The notes beneath the pieces were generated by a model. The model did not search any database and was not told the origin of the DNA. It was given only the letters and a program-made list of their open reading frames with translations. This document shows positions 15,127 to 23,430 of a stretch of DNA of 23,715 nucleotides, piece after piece. The DNA comes from an uncultured Dorea sp. (GTDB lineage: Bacteria; Bacillota; Clostridia; Lachnospirales; Lachnospiraceae), in the NCBI GenBank assembly GCA_910586965.1, contig CAJUMF010000045.1:1-23715 (forward strand), read 5' to 3'. A program made the translations under genes and the position numbers. How positions within the stretch are numbered: the stretch's first letter is position 1; every line of letters starts with the position of its first letter.

Positions 15127-15971
15127 TGTTTGACTTTTATAAAATATACCGTCCGATCACTGCCGCGCCGTTTCGGAAAAGCGGATTCTATGCGGAGTAT
15201 GAGCCGTGTGCGGCGTTAAAGCCTTATATCCGGTGCTTTTGGGGCTCGGAGCGGTCGTACAGGCAGGAGAAGGCAGAAGATTCGGAAAAGACAGTCGTGA
15301 TACCGGATACCTGCATGGATATTATATTTACCGTGGATTACACCAATAACCGCATCGCGGACAGTTTCTGCGGCATCAACGACCGCGTCTTTACGGATGA
15401 AAATAAGAGCGGGGAAGGAAGATGCGTCTCTGTATTTGCAATCCGTTTTTACCCGTGGAGCGCAAGTCTTTTTGCGGAGGATTCCCTTCGGGGTACGAAA
15501 AATGAGTTTTCCCCGGCGGACAGATATTTTCCGAAGTTAAAGCGGGAGATTGCGCCGCTTTTATTTGAAATGGCGGATATGGAAGGACGCAAGAAGGCAG
15601 CGGAGAGGATTTTGGCAAAATATGTTCTCCGTAAGCAGCATACCGCTGTCGGAAATGCTATGGCGGAGATGTTTTTGAAAAGGGGAAATGTGGAAGTCGG
15701 ACGGCTTGCGGATAATACATCGGTGGGGAGCCGCCAGCTTGAACGGATTTTCAATGAATATACAGGTGCCTCCCCAAAGCAGCTTGCCACCATGATTCGC
15801 TGCCAGTATCTTTGGCGGGATATTTTATATGGGCCGGATTTTGATGTGCAGGACGCGGTGTTCCGGTATGGATATACAGACCAGTCTCATCTGCTCAGGG
15901 AATTTAAGCGTTATCATGCCATGTCCATACCGGAGGCGAGAGAGTATGCGTGGGTAAGGGAGGCTGGATAA
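15126..15971 (+). CDS. AraC-family transcriptional regulator
   Basis: About 281 residues. The N-terminal region (YRPITAAPFRKSGFYAEYEP, CFWGSE, VVIPDTCMDIIF) resembles the ligand-sensing part of DUF6597-type AraC regulators; the C-terminal ~100 residues contain the two helix-turn-helix motifs (VEVGRLADNTSVGSRQLERI and DVQDAVFRYGYTDQSHLLRE). The start overlaps the HD gene stop as TGATG; a GTG three bases earlier is the alternative. Coupling to the HD gene suggests a shared regulatory task. The ligand and targets are unknown. Confidence 0.9.
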   Translation: MFDFYKIYRPITAAPFRKSGFYAEYEPCAALKPYIRCFWGSERSYRQEKAEDSEKTVVIPDTCMDIIFTVDYTNNRIADSFCGINDRVFTDENKSGEGRCVSVFAIRFYPWSASLFAEDSLRGTKNEFSPADRYFPKLKREIAPLLFEMADMEGRKKAAERILAKYVLRKQHTAVGNAMAEMFLKRGNVEVGRLADNTSVGSRQLERIFNEYTGASPKQLATMIRCQYLWRDILYGPDFDVQDAVFRYGYTDQSHLLREFKRYHAMSIPEAREYAWVREAG

Positions 15972-16006
15972 AAAACAAGTCTGAAATCATTATATTATAG
16001 TTTAGA

Positions 16007-16035
16007 TTGAACTCAGGAGCGAAATCTTATATACT
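16007..16035 (+). promoter_or_regulatory. Sigma-A promoter of the 100-aa gene and VapD remnant
   Basis: TTGAAC (16007-16012), a 17-base spacer and TATACT (16030-16035), about 55 bases before the coding start. Confidence 0.75.
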
Positions 16036-16089
16036 TAGTAAAAGAGAAAATAACTAAATGCAAAACCTTTTCGAAGGAGTATGAAAAAT

Positions 16090-16392
16090 ATGTATAGTTC
16101 AATTATTGAGATTAAGAAAAATGTACCCGGTGAAACCTTGGAACGCCTGCGAAAGACCGTAGAAAAAGCTTTTTCGAACCGTGCAGGCAGTGTCAAAAAT
16201 TCCAGTAACAATCCATATAAGTTTGTGTTTAAAGGCGGAGAAGATAAATTCGGCTGCCTTGAACTGGGGATGTTAGAATTAAAGCGAGAAAATGATGTGC
16301 TTAATCAAATTGCGTCGTGGAACTGGGTCGATGATGAAGAGCCTGATGAAAATTGTGACATTCTTAAAGTTTTAGCAATGCCGGTGTATTAA
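16090..16392 (+). CDS. Hypothetical protein upstream of VapD remnant (100 aa)
   Basis: About 100 residues from the ATG at 16090, which lies ten bases after AAGGAG; an ATG at 16081 is only one base from it. The protein is soluble, with an amphipathic start (IIEIKKNVPGETLERLRKTV), basic centre and acidic end (WVDDEEPDENCD). I do not recognise the family. It ends one base before the start codon of a VapD-like fragment, so it was probably the first gene of a two-gene operon. Antitoxin or accessory roles are conceivable because VapD proteins pair with small partners, but nothing here proves it. Confidence 0.65.
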   Translation: MYSSIIEIKKNVPGETLERLRKTVEKAFSNRAGSVKNSSNNPYKFVFKGGEDKFGCLELGMLELKRENDVLNQIASWNWVDDEEPDENCDILKVLAMPVY

Positions 16393-16393
16393 T

Positions 16394-16631
16394 ATGTCTG
16401 GGATGAGAAAACAAATATCCTTTGATCTTGACACTAAAGCATTAGAGATTGACCTCAACTGAAGTAACAAACATCCTTGATGAGCTTGTCGTGAAGAATC
16501 CATGGCTGAATTTGTGTATGCGGGATTGCCGAGAGGCTAATATTGGTAAGGAGCATAGTAAGAATTATATCTTTGATAAGAATTCAAATGTTCCGGTAAG
16601 AAAAGGGATAAACAAATGCAAGCAGTGGTGA
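16394..16631 (+). pseudogene. VapD-like (Cas2-fold) gene remnant
   Basis: The first frame (16394-16462) gives MSGMRKQISFDLDTKALE then stops; the second (16449-16631) gives TEVTNILDELVVKNPWLN, CMRDCREANIGKEHSKN and FDKNSNVPVRKG. VapD proteins start with a short strand ending FDLD and later carry a W..(M/V)RD.R segment, so the two pieces look like the ends of one VapD gene with its middle (roughly 30 or more codons, normally including a GSVY motif) lost and the frame shifted. Intact VapD is a Cas2-fold endoribonuclease. The family call is by motif memory and is moderately sure; the broken frame is directly visible. Confidence 0.55.
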
Positions 16632-16673
16632 TTCGAAAAATTCACATTATTTTATATGACGGGGAAATTACGG

Positions 16674-16716
16674 CGGATGTCGCATTTTTACAAGAAAGAA
16701 ATGCGGCATCCGTTTT
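16674..16716 (+). terminator. Intrinsic terminator after the VapD remnant
   Basis: A 14-bp stem (CGGATGTCGCATTT at 16674-16687 with 16699-16712, one G-U pair) is followed by TTTT. It separates the VapD remnant from the next gene. Confidence 0.75.
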
Positions 16717-16764
16717 ATAATCGTGTAAATGGCTGATGTGCCGATGATACGAGGAGGGATGGCA

Positions 16765-17154
16765 ATGAAACTGGATGGATTTGGAATCTTAGTAAAGGAT
16801 ATGGCGGTGATGGTGCGTTTTTACCGGGATGTGCTGGGGTTTGAGATTAAGGAGGACGAGGAGGCAACGAATGTTTATCTGGAAAAGGACGGAACGTTGT
16901 TCTTGTTGTACCGGCGGAGTGATTTTGAGAAGATGACCGGGCGTGAATTCGGCTATGCGGACGGGATAAACGGGCATTATGAGATTGCCCTGGGAGCGGA
17001 GGATTATGCGGATGTGGACAGGATATTCGCGGAGATTACGAAGAAAGGGGCAAAGCCTGTGATGGAGCCGGAGACAATGCCGTGGGGGCAGCGGACATGC
17101 TATGTGGCAGACCCGGAGGGGAATCTGGTGGAGATTGGGTCGTTTGTTCGTTGA
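16765..17154 (+). CDS. VOC superfamily (glyoxalase/bleomycin-resistance-like) protein
   Basis: A 130-residue soluble protein with the two-module VOC fold: GFGILVKDMAVMVRFYRDVL at the start, the middle strand HYEIALGAEDYADVDRIF and the terminal MPWGQRTCYVADPEGNLVEI. Members bind a divalent metal and include glyoxalase I, dioxygenases and antibiotic-binding proteins; the specific substrate is not evident. The ATG at 16765 follows GGAGGG by seven bases; earlier in-frame ATGs are too close to it. It is the last gene before the CRISPR-Cas locus. Confidence 0.85.
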   Translation: MKLDGFGILVKDMAVMVRFYRDVLGFEIKEDEEATNVYLEKDGTLFLLYRRSDFEKMTGREFGYADGINGHYEIALGAEDYADVDRIFAEITKKGAKPVMEPETMPWGQRTCYVADPEGNLVEIGSFVR

Positions 17155-17183
17155 GGGTAAATTATAAAAAAGCCGGGAATATC

Positions 17184-17212
17184 TTGACGTTTTGGCATAA
17201 AAGGGGTATCAT
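17184..17212 (+). promoter_or_regulatory. tracrRNA promoter
   Basis: TTGACG (17184-17189), a 17-base spacer and TATCAT (17207-17212). The expected transcript start, near 17219, coincides with the beginning of the anti-repeat. Confidence 0.8.
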
Positions 17213-17218
17213 AAAAAT

Positions 17219-17334
17219 AAGTTTAGTACCATACTAAATTTTACATCATAAGTTCAAATAAGAATTTATTCAAACCGTCATCTCAGATGACCCGCAGTGT
17301 GCGGAAAGAAAAGTCTGCTTTGCAGACTTTTTTT
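17219..17334 (+). ncRNA. Type II-A tracrRNA
   Basis: Segment 17220-17259 is complementary to the CRISPR repeat: AGTACCATAC (17225-17234) and TTTTACATCAT (17239-17249) match the repeat's complement, then AAG, then TTCAAAT. The AAG sits where the SpyCas9 duplex bulge is, and the following lower stem matches the repeat start GTTTGAG. Downstream come a small nexus-like hairpin (GAATTTATTC, 17262-17271), a 6-bp hairpin (GTCATC/GATGAC, 17277-17291), a 5-bp hairpin (CCGCA/TGCGG, 17292-17304) and a terminator (AAGTCTGC/GCAGACTT, 17311-17329, then T's). It guides RNase III processing of pre-crRNA and loading into Cas9. Same strand as the array and cas9. Confidence 0.92.
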
Positions 17335-17339
17335 CGTGG

Positions 17340-17370
17340 AACTGCCGGGTAATGGCGGTTTTTATTTTTT
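17340..17370 (+). terminator. Second terminator between tracrRNA and cas9
   Basis: AACTGCC (17340-17346) pairs with GGCGGTT (17354-17360, one G-U) and is followed by a T-rich run to 17370. It is a back-up stop for the tracrRNA, insulating cas9. Confidence 0.7.
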
Positions 17371-17395
17371 GCCATGATATAAGGCAAACATGAAA

Positions 17396-17415
17396 GTTAT
17401 ATGTTAAAATATAAC
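17396..17415 (+). promoter_or_regulatory. Inverted repeat in the cas9 promoter region
   Basis: A perfect 7-bp inverted repeat GTTATAT-N6-ATATAAC (17396-17402 and 17409-17415) overlaps a possible -10 (TAAAAT, 17405-17410) 34 bases before cas9. No good -35 is visible 16-18 bases upstream. It may be a regulator site or simply AT-rich promoter sequence. Confidence 0.4.
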
Positions 17416-17443
17416 AAAAGGCAGAGTAAAGGAGTTACGAAAG

Positions 17444-20400
17444 ATGGCAGATTATTTTATGGGTTTAGATTTAGGGACTGGTTCGCTGGGGTGGGCGGTC
17501 ACAGATAGAGAATACGAAATCATGCGCGCCCACGGGAAAGCACTGTGGGGTGTCCGCCTGTTTGACAGCGCGAATACAGCGGAGGAACGGAGGGCATTCC
17601 GGACAGCCAGAAGAAGACTTGACAGAAGAAACTGGAGAATAGAGCTTTTGCAGGAATTATTTGACGAGGAGGTCAGTAAAGCGGACCCTGGCTTTTTTCT
17701 GCGAATGAAGGAGAGCAGGTATGTGCCGGAAGATAAGCGGGATGCGCTTGGGAATTGTCCGGAGCTGCCATATGCTCTGTTTGTGGATGAGGGATATACG
17801 GACAAGGATTACCATAAGCAATTTCCCAGTATCTACCATCTGCGTAAGTGGCTGATGAATACGGACGAGACGCCGGACATCCGGTTGGTGTATCTGGCAC
17901 TGCACCATATGATGAAACATCGGGGGCATTTTCTGTTTTCAGGAAATATAGAGAGTATTCAGGAGTTTCAGGAGACTTTCCGGAAATATATAAAAAGTAT
18001 AAAAGACGAAGAGCTGGATTTTAACCTCTGCATAGAGGACGAAGAACTTCGGGAGACGGAAAATATATTGAAGGACAGAAACCTTACAAGAACGGCGAAA
18101 AAGGCAAGACTGATAAAACTGTTGGGAGCGCATACAACATGTGAGAAAGAGGCTTTAAATCTTGTGGCGGGAGGAACTGCCAAGTTAAGCGGCATTTTTG
18201 GCAATGGCGAACTGGACTCCTGCGAAAGACCTAAGATTTCTTTTGCAGATGCGGGTTATGATGAGTATGCCGCAGCGATAGAGGATACGCTGGGGGAGCA
18301 GTATGTTATTATTGAAATGGCAAAGGCAGTGTATGACTGGAGTGTGCTGGCAGATATCATGGGAGACTACGCATCTATTTCTGATGCAAAAGTCGCTGTA
18401 TATGAGAAACACCAGAAGGATTTAAGATATTTAAAAGAGCTGGTAAAAGAAAATCTGAGCCAGGATATCTATAAAGAGATATTTGTAGAGACAAGAGATA
18501 AACTGAATAATTACAGTGCCTACATCGGAATGACAAAGAAAAACGGAAGGAAAAGCGAGCTGGAAGGAAAGCGCTGTGACAGGAAAGAATTTTATGATTA
18601 TCTGAAAAAAACGGTGGTAAATGCCATAGCGGATGCGGAAAAGACAGAATATATGCAAAAAGAGATGGATACGGAGACCTTCCTGCCAAGGCAGTCAACA
18701 AAAGATAATGGAGTCGTCCCGTACCAGGTGCATTTGCATGAGTTGGATGCAATACTTGCGAATCTGAGCGGACGTATCCCTGTCCTAAAGGAGAATGGAA
18801 GTAAAATCCGCGATATCTTTACATTCCGAATCCCCTACTATGTAGGGCCGCTGAATGGAATCAGGAAAGGCGGCGAAAAGACTAATTGGGTGCAGAGAAG
18901 ACAGAATGGCAAGATTTATCCGTGGAATTTTGATGAGATGGTGGACGCAGAGGCAAGCGCGGAGAAATTTATCAGAAGGATGACAAGTAAATGTACTTAT
19001 CTGAACCGCGAAGATGTACTGCCGAAAAACTCCATGCTGTACAGCAAGTTTATGGTTTTGAACGAACTTAATAACCTTCGGCTGGATGGAGAGCCTGTCA
19101 GTGTTGAATTAAAGCAAAGAATATATGAGGATTTATTTCAGCATAACAGAAAGGTTACACAGAAAAAATTGAAAAAGTATCTTGTAAGAGAAGGCATAAC
19201 GGATAAAGATGTAGATATTACTGGGATTGACGGTGATTTTAAAGGAACATTGACAGCGTATCATGATTTTAAGGCGCTGACGGACTGTGCATTGTCTCAG
19301 AACGACAAAGAAAATATTATTTTAAATATTACATTATTTGGAGATGATAAGTCGCTTTTAAAGAAAAGACTGAACATCCTTTATCCTGAACTGACAGAGT
19401 CTCAGATAAAAATAATAAGTGCTCTGCCATATAAAGGCTGGGGCCGGCTGAGCCGGAGATTTCTGGAAGGAATCACCGCGCCTGCGCCAGAGACAGGGGA
19501 GGTTTGGACAGTTATACGCTCTATGTGGGAGACAAATGATAATCTGATGCAAGTATTGAGCGGAAAGTATCATTTTGCCGAGACGATTCAGGCTGAAAAT
19601 GAGGAGGAGACAAAGGAGATTACTTATAAGACAGTGGATGAAATGCGTGTTTCTCCTGCTGTAAAGCGTCAGATCTGGCAGACCTTGCAGGTGGTAAGAG
19701 AAATCCGTAAGGTGATGGGAGAGCCGCCGAAACGTATATTTGTAGAGATGGCGCGTGAAAAAACGGAAAGCAAGCGTACAGAATCGCGTAAGAAAAGGCT
19801 GATAGAACTGTATAAGAAATGTAAGGAAGAGGAGAGAGACTGGGTTTCAGAATTGGGAGATACTGAGGAGACAAAGCTGAGAAGTGATAAGCTTTACTTG
19901 TATTACACGCAAAAAGGGAGATGCATGTATTCAGGAGAATCGATTGACCTTGCGGAGCTTTGGGATAACAGAAAATACGATATCGACCACATTTATCCTC
20001 AGTCAAAGGTGATGGATGACGGTCTGGATAACCGGGTGCTGGTAAAAAAGGTATATAACGCAGACAAGACGGACGAGTATCCCATACGTCAGGATATACG
20101 CGAGAAAATGAGACCTTTCTGGAATATGTTGCGGGAGGGAGAGCTTATATCAAAAGAAAAGTATAACAGGCTGACAAGGGGAACAGGATTCGAGCCTTCG
20201 GAACTGGCAGGGTTTATCGCCCGCCAGCTTGTGGAGACGCGCCAGGGTACAAAGGCTGTCGCCTCAATCTTAAAGCAGGTTTTCCCGGAGACAGAGATTG
20301 TGTACTCAAAAGCCAGAGTCGCCTCGCAGTTCAGGCAGGATTTTGACCTGATTAAAGTAAGAGAGATGAACGACCTGCATCATGCAAAGGATGCGTATGT

Positions 20401-21454
20401 CAATATTGTGGTAGGAAACGTTTACTATACAAAATTTACAAGCAATGTGGCATGGTATGTGAAGGAAAATCCGGGGAGAAGTTATAATCTGAAGAGGATG
20501 TTCACTTCGGAAAAAGATGTTGCAAGGAACGGCGAACTCGCATGGAAAGCGGGAAGTGGCGGAACTATTGCGACCGTGAAAAGAGTGATGGGAAAGAATA
20601 ATATACTGGTGACAAGGCGCTCGTATCAGGTGAAAGGAGGGCTTTTTGACCAGCAGCTCATGAAAAAGGGAAAAGGACAGGTTCCGATAAAGGGAAGTGA
20701 TGAAAGACTGGCAGATATCAGTAAGTATGGCGGCTATAATAAAGCCACAGGAACTTATTTTATGCTGGTGGAGTCTGAGGATAAAAAGGGCGCAAAGATG
20801 AGAAGTATGGAGTATGTGCCTCTTTATCTGTGTGAGCACGTTGAAAAAGATGAAAATGCGGCGAGAAAGTATCTGGAAAGGGAGAGGGGATTAAAGAATC
20901 CCAGAGTGCTGATAGCAAAGATAAAGATTGACACGCTGTTTAAGGTGGATGGGTTTTACATGTGGCTGTCAGGGAGGACGGGAAATCGGTTGGTATTTAA
21001 AGGAGCCAATCAGTTGCTGCTTTCCGAGCAGGATGCAAGGATTTTGAAAAAAGTAATAAAATATACAAACCGTAAAAAAGAGAACAAAAATGCGGTGCTT
21101 GTGGAGCAGGACGGATTGCATGAGGAGGACCTGATAAAGTTATATGATGTATTTTTAGATAAGGTTGCAAACACAGTATATAATATCCGATTGAGCGCAC
21201 AGCAGAAAACTCTGACGGATAAAAAAGAGGTGTTTTGTGGATTGAGCAATGAGGATAAATGTATCGTACTATCGGAAATATTGCATATGTTCCAGTGCCA
21301 GAGCGGTGCTGCTAATCTGAAATTAATAAATGGACCTGGAAATGCAGGCATTTTAGTGTTAAACAGTGTTGTCTCAAAATGCAGCCAAATTTCTATTATA
21401 CATCAGTCTCCGGCAGGGATTTACGAGCAGGAGATTGATTTAAAGAAAATATGA
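17444..21454 (+). CDS. cas9: CRISPR-associated endonuclease Cas9, type II-A
   Basis: A 1336-residue RNA-guided DNA nuclease, full length for type II-A. RuvC-I is GLDLGTGSLGWAV with Asp9; the Arg-rich bridge helix follows (ERRAFRTARRRLDRRN, about residues 47-65); REC lobe about 70-730; RuvC-II IFVEMAREKT with Glu768; HNH YDIDHIYPQS with His849; RuvC-III HHAKDAY with His980 and Asp983; the PAM-interacting C-terminus about 1090-1336. All catalytic residues are present, aligning with SpyCas9 D10, E762, H840, H983 and D986. AAAGGAG precedes the ATG. The stop overlaps cas1 by four bases. It uses the tracrRNA upstream and the array downstream. The PAM cannot be deduced here. Confidence 0.99.
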   Translation: MADYFMGLDLGTGSLGWAVTDREYEIMRAHGKALWGVRLFDSANTAEERRAFRTARRRLDRRNWRIELLQELFDEEVSKADPGFFLRMKESRYVPEDKRDALGNCPELPYALFVDEGYTDKDYHKQFPSIYHLRKWLMNTDETPDIRLVYLALHHMMKHRGHFLFSGNIESIQEFQETFRKYIKSIKDEELDFNLCIEDEELRETENILKDRNLTRTAKKARLIKLLGAHTTCEKEALNLVAGGTAKLSGIFGNGELDSCERPKISFADAGYDEYAAAIEDTLGEQYVIIEMAKAVYDWSVLADIMGDYASISDAKVAVYEKHQKDLRYLKELVKENLSQDIYKEIFVETRDKLNNYSAYIGMTKKNGRKSELEGKRCDRKEFYDYLKKTVVNAIADAEKTEYMQKEMDTETFLPRQSTKDNGVVPYQVHLHELDAILANLSGRIPVLKENGSKIRDIFTFRIPYYVGPLNGIRKGGEKTNWVQRRQNGKIYPWNFDEMVDAEASAEKFIRRMTSKCTYLNREDVLPKNSMLYSKFMVLNELNNLRLDGEPVSVELKQRIYEDLFQHNRKVTQKKLKKYLVREGITDKDVDITGIDGDFKGTLTAYHDFKALTDCALSQNDKENIILNITLFGDDKSLLKKRLNILYPELTESQIKIISALPYKGWGRLSRRFLEGITAPAPETGEVWTVIRSMWETNDNLMQVLSGKYHFAETIQAENEEETKEITYKTVDEMRVSPAVKRQIWQTLQVVREIRKVMGEPPKRIFVEMAREKTESKRTESRKKRLIELYKKCKEEERDWVSELGDTEETKLRSDKLYLYYTQKGRCMYSGESIDLAELWDNRKYDIDHIYPQSKVMDDGLDNRVLVKKVYNADKTDEYPIRQDIREKMRPFWNMLREGELISKEKYNRLTRGTGFEPSELAGFIARQLVETRQGTKAVASILKQVFPETEIVYSKARVASQFRQDFDLIKVREMNDLHHAKDAYVNIVVGNVYYTKFTSNVAWYVKENPGRSYNLKRMFTSEKDVARNGELAWKAGSGGTIATVKRVMGKNNILVTRRSYQVKGGLFDQQLMKKGKGQVPIKGSDERLADISKYGGYNKATGTYFMLVESEDKKGAKMRSMEYVPLYLCEHVEKDENAARKYLERERGLKNPRVLIAKIKIDTLFKVDGFYMWLSGRTGNRLVFKGANQLLLSEQDARILKKVIKYTNRKKENKNAVLVEQDGLHEEDLIKLYDVFLDKVANTVYNIRLSAQQKTLTDKKEVFCGLSNEDKCIVLSEILHMFQCQSGAANLKLINGPGNAGILVLNSVVSKCSQISIIHQSPAGIYEQEIDLKKI

Positions 21455-22323
21455 GCTGGCGTATAGTCGTTATTTCCAGAAGAGCGAAACTGGATTATCA
21501 GTTGGGCTATATGGTGGTCAGGAGCGAGGAGATAACGAAGATTCATTTGGGGGAGATATCGACGGTACTGATTGAAACTACGGCGGCATCTGTCACTGCC
21601 AGCTTATTGTCAGAATTGGCAAAGAAGAAAATAAAAGTAATTTTCTGTGATGAGAAACGAAACCCCTCTTCGGAGCTGGTCAGCTATTACGGCAGCCATG
21701 ATACAAGCAATAAAGTGCGGTGTCAGATAAAATGGCTGCCGGAGACAAAAGAGGCTGTCTGGACAGAGATTGTGTCGGAGAAGATAAGAAAGCAAAAGGA
21801 ACTGTTGGAATATTTGGGGAGGGAGGAATCGGGGCTATTAGATTCATACATAAAAGAGATACAGTGGAATGATGAGACAAACAGGGAAGGACATGCGGCA
21901 AAAGTGTATTTTAATGCATTGTTTGGAATGAGCTTTACAAGAACGTCGGATATTCTGGAAAACGCTGCGCTGAATTATGGATATGCGATTATCTTGTCTG
22001 CATTTACCAGGGAGATTACAGCAAATGGGTATATCACGCAGCTTGGGCTGTTCCATGATAATATGTTCAATCAATTTAATCTTGCATCAGATTTGATGGA
22101 GCCTTTCAGAGTTTTGGTGGATAAGAAAGTAGTAGGGATGTGCTTGAAGGAGTTCGCTCATCAGGAGAAAATGGAGATTGTCAATCTGCTGAACCAGGAA
22201 GTGAGAATAGACGGGAAGATTCAGTATGTGAACAATGCGGTAAAGATATATTGTAAAAGTGTATTTGACGCATTGAATGAAAATGATAGCTCGCTGATAC
22301 GGTTTTATAGTTTTGAGTTATAG
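21451..22323 (+). CDS. cas1: CRISPR integrase Cas1, type II-A
   Basis: A 290-residue metal-dependent integrase that inserts new spacers with Cas2, Csn2 and Cas9. The N-terminal beta domain begins SWRIVVISRRAKLDYQLGYM; the helical domain has the active site residues Glu146 (NREGHAAKVYF), His202 (LGLFHDNMFN) and Glu217 (ASDLMEPFRVLVD), with the same spacing as S. pyogenes Cas1 (E149, H205, E220). The ATG overlaps the cas9 stop as ATGA, so the genes are coupled, and the end overlaps the first codons of the longer cas2 frame. It should be active. Confidence 0.98.
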   Translation: MSWRIVVISRRAKLDYQLGYMVVRSEEITKIHLGEISTVLIETTAASVTASLLSELAKKKIKVIFCDEKRNPSSELVSYYGSHDTSNKVRCQIKWLPETKEAVWTEIVSEKIRKQKELLEYLGREESGLLDSYIKEIQWNDETNREGHAAKVYFNALFGMSFTRTSDILENAALNYGYAIILSAFTREITANGYITQLGLFHDNMFNQFNLASDLMEPFRVLVDKKVVGMCLKEFAHQEKMEIVNLLNQEVRIDGKIQYVNNAVKIYCKSVFDALNENDSSLIRFYSFEL

Positions 22324-22327
22324 GTTT

Positions 22328-22633
22328 ATGAGAGTGTTAGTATTTTTTGACCTTCCGGTGACTACCGGAGAACATAGAAGAGCGTATGTGAAGTTTAGAA
22401 AATTTCTCCTGAAAAGCGGGTTTTTGATGTTGCAGGAATCTGTGTACTGCAAGATGGCATTAAATGGAACGGCAGTCAGGGGGATTGTAGACAGCGTGCA
22501 TAAAAACAGCCCGGCAGAAGGACTGGTGCAATTGCTCACTGTGACAGAAAAGCAGTATGCCAAAATGGATCTGATCATCGGAGAGGTGAAAAGTGAGGTG
22601 CTAGACAGTGATGAAAGGCTGGTGGTCTTATGA
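22328..22633 (+). CDS. cas2: CRISPR-associated protein Cas2, type II-A
   Basis: A 101-residue Cas2 that bridges Cas1 dimers in the integrase. It begins MRVLVFFDLPVTTGEHRRAY, the usual start, with the ferredoxin-like fold and conserved Asp in FFDLP. I use the ATG at 22328; an in-frame TTG at 22313 overlaps cas1. The ribosome binding site is weak (ATAGG), suggesting coupling to cas1 translation four bases upstream. The stop overlaps the csn2 ATG by four bases. Confidence 0.96.
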   Translation: MRVLVFFDLPVTTGEHRRAYVKFRKFLLKSGFLMLQESVYCKMALNGTAVRGIVDSVHKNSPAEGLVQLLTVTEKQYAKMDLIIGEVKSEVLDSDERLVVL

Positions 22634-23301
22634 AACTGGTGCATCCAAAGCTGGAAGGACAGATTATTTTCAGTGATGAAAAGCCCTGTCAGTGGGTGAT
22701 AGAATCCCCGGAAGATTTTTCGGCATATGTGCAGGAATTATTGCGCCAGTCGGAAGGAGAAGAGGGGCAGTTTGTCCTGTCAGACGGAGATAAGGAGAAA
22801 GATATCTCAAAGTATGCGGAAGTGATAATCAATCCATTTGCCGTGAATATAAACGACAGAAAGATATTGAATAGATTGTATTCCGAGCTGTCGGAACTGG
22901 CAGTGGGTGAAGAGGAATATATGCAGACGCAAGAAATAAAGAGCAAATTACAGGCATATTTTCTGGAATTGGAACATATTAGTCCCTATATTTTAGAGAT
23001 AGATACAGAATTGGATATAACTGCGATTTTCAAGGCGATGTGTATAAAATTCAGTAACTATACGGATGATTTTGTTGGAAATCTGAATCAATATATTAAG
23101 ATTATGGCAGAATTGATGTATAAGAAAGTAATTGTTTTAGTGAATATCGGCAGTTATGTATCTAAGGAGCAATTAGAGCAAATTGTGAAAGGTTCAGCCT
23201 ATAATGAAATCGCACTGTTGATGATTGAAAATGTACAAAGAGAGTTGAAAGACAGGGCATATCAATATATAATAGATACAGACAGATGCGAGATATTTTG
23301 A
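22630..23301 (+). CDS. csn2: CRISPR adaptation protein Csn2, short form
   Basis: A 223-residue Csn2, the type II-A marker. Csn2 forms a tetrameric ring that slides on free DNA ends and assists spacer acquisition. Recognisable parts are the start MKLVHPKLEGQIIFSDEKPC, the calcium/tetramer region around EVIINPFAVNINDRKILN, and the terminal LMIENVQRELKDRAYQYIID with a final DTDRCEIF. Length fits the short subfamily (about 220 residues). It starts inside the cas2 stop (ATGA), completing the four-gene operon; the array leader begins right after it. Confidence 0.95.
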   Translation: MKLVHPKLEGQIIFSDEKPCQWVIESPEDFSAYVQELLRQSEGEEGQFVLSDGDKEKDISKYAEVIINPFAVNINDRKILNRLYSELSELAVGEEEYMQTQEIKSKLQAYFLELEHISPYILEIDTELDITAIFKAMCIKFSNYTDDFVGNLNQYIKIMAELMYKKVIVLVNIGSYVSKEQLEQIVKGSAYNEIALLMIENVQRELKDRAYQYIIDTDRCEIF

Positions 23302-23430
23302 TTAGAGAATCTTGCGGATTTGTTTATGGTTTTTATGGGAATATACCAATTGAAATAATTGATATGCTCCTTAAAAGGTTTGAGTATCGAAATTTTATGC
23401 GGATGATGGCATATCATTTTTGAATTTGAG
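23302..23430 (+). promoter_or_regulatory. CRISPR leader with type II-A anchoring motif
   Basis: The AT-rich 129-bp region between csn2 and the array ends with ATTTGAG (23424-23430) directly against the first repeat, identical to the leader-anchoring sequence needed for polarised integration in streptococcal type II-A systems. A GTTTGAG at 23378-23384 repeats the first seven bases of the repeat. A -10-like TATCAT (23412-23417) has no convincing -35, so the pre-crRNA promoter is not assigned. Confidence 0.85.

Noticed and set aside
20306..20839. 177-codon minus-strand open frame
   Set aside because: It is antisense to the RuvC-III and C-terminal part of cas9.
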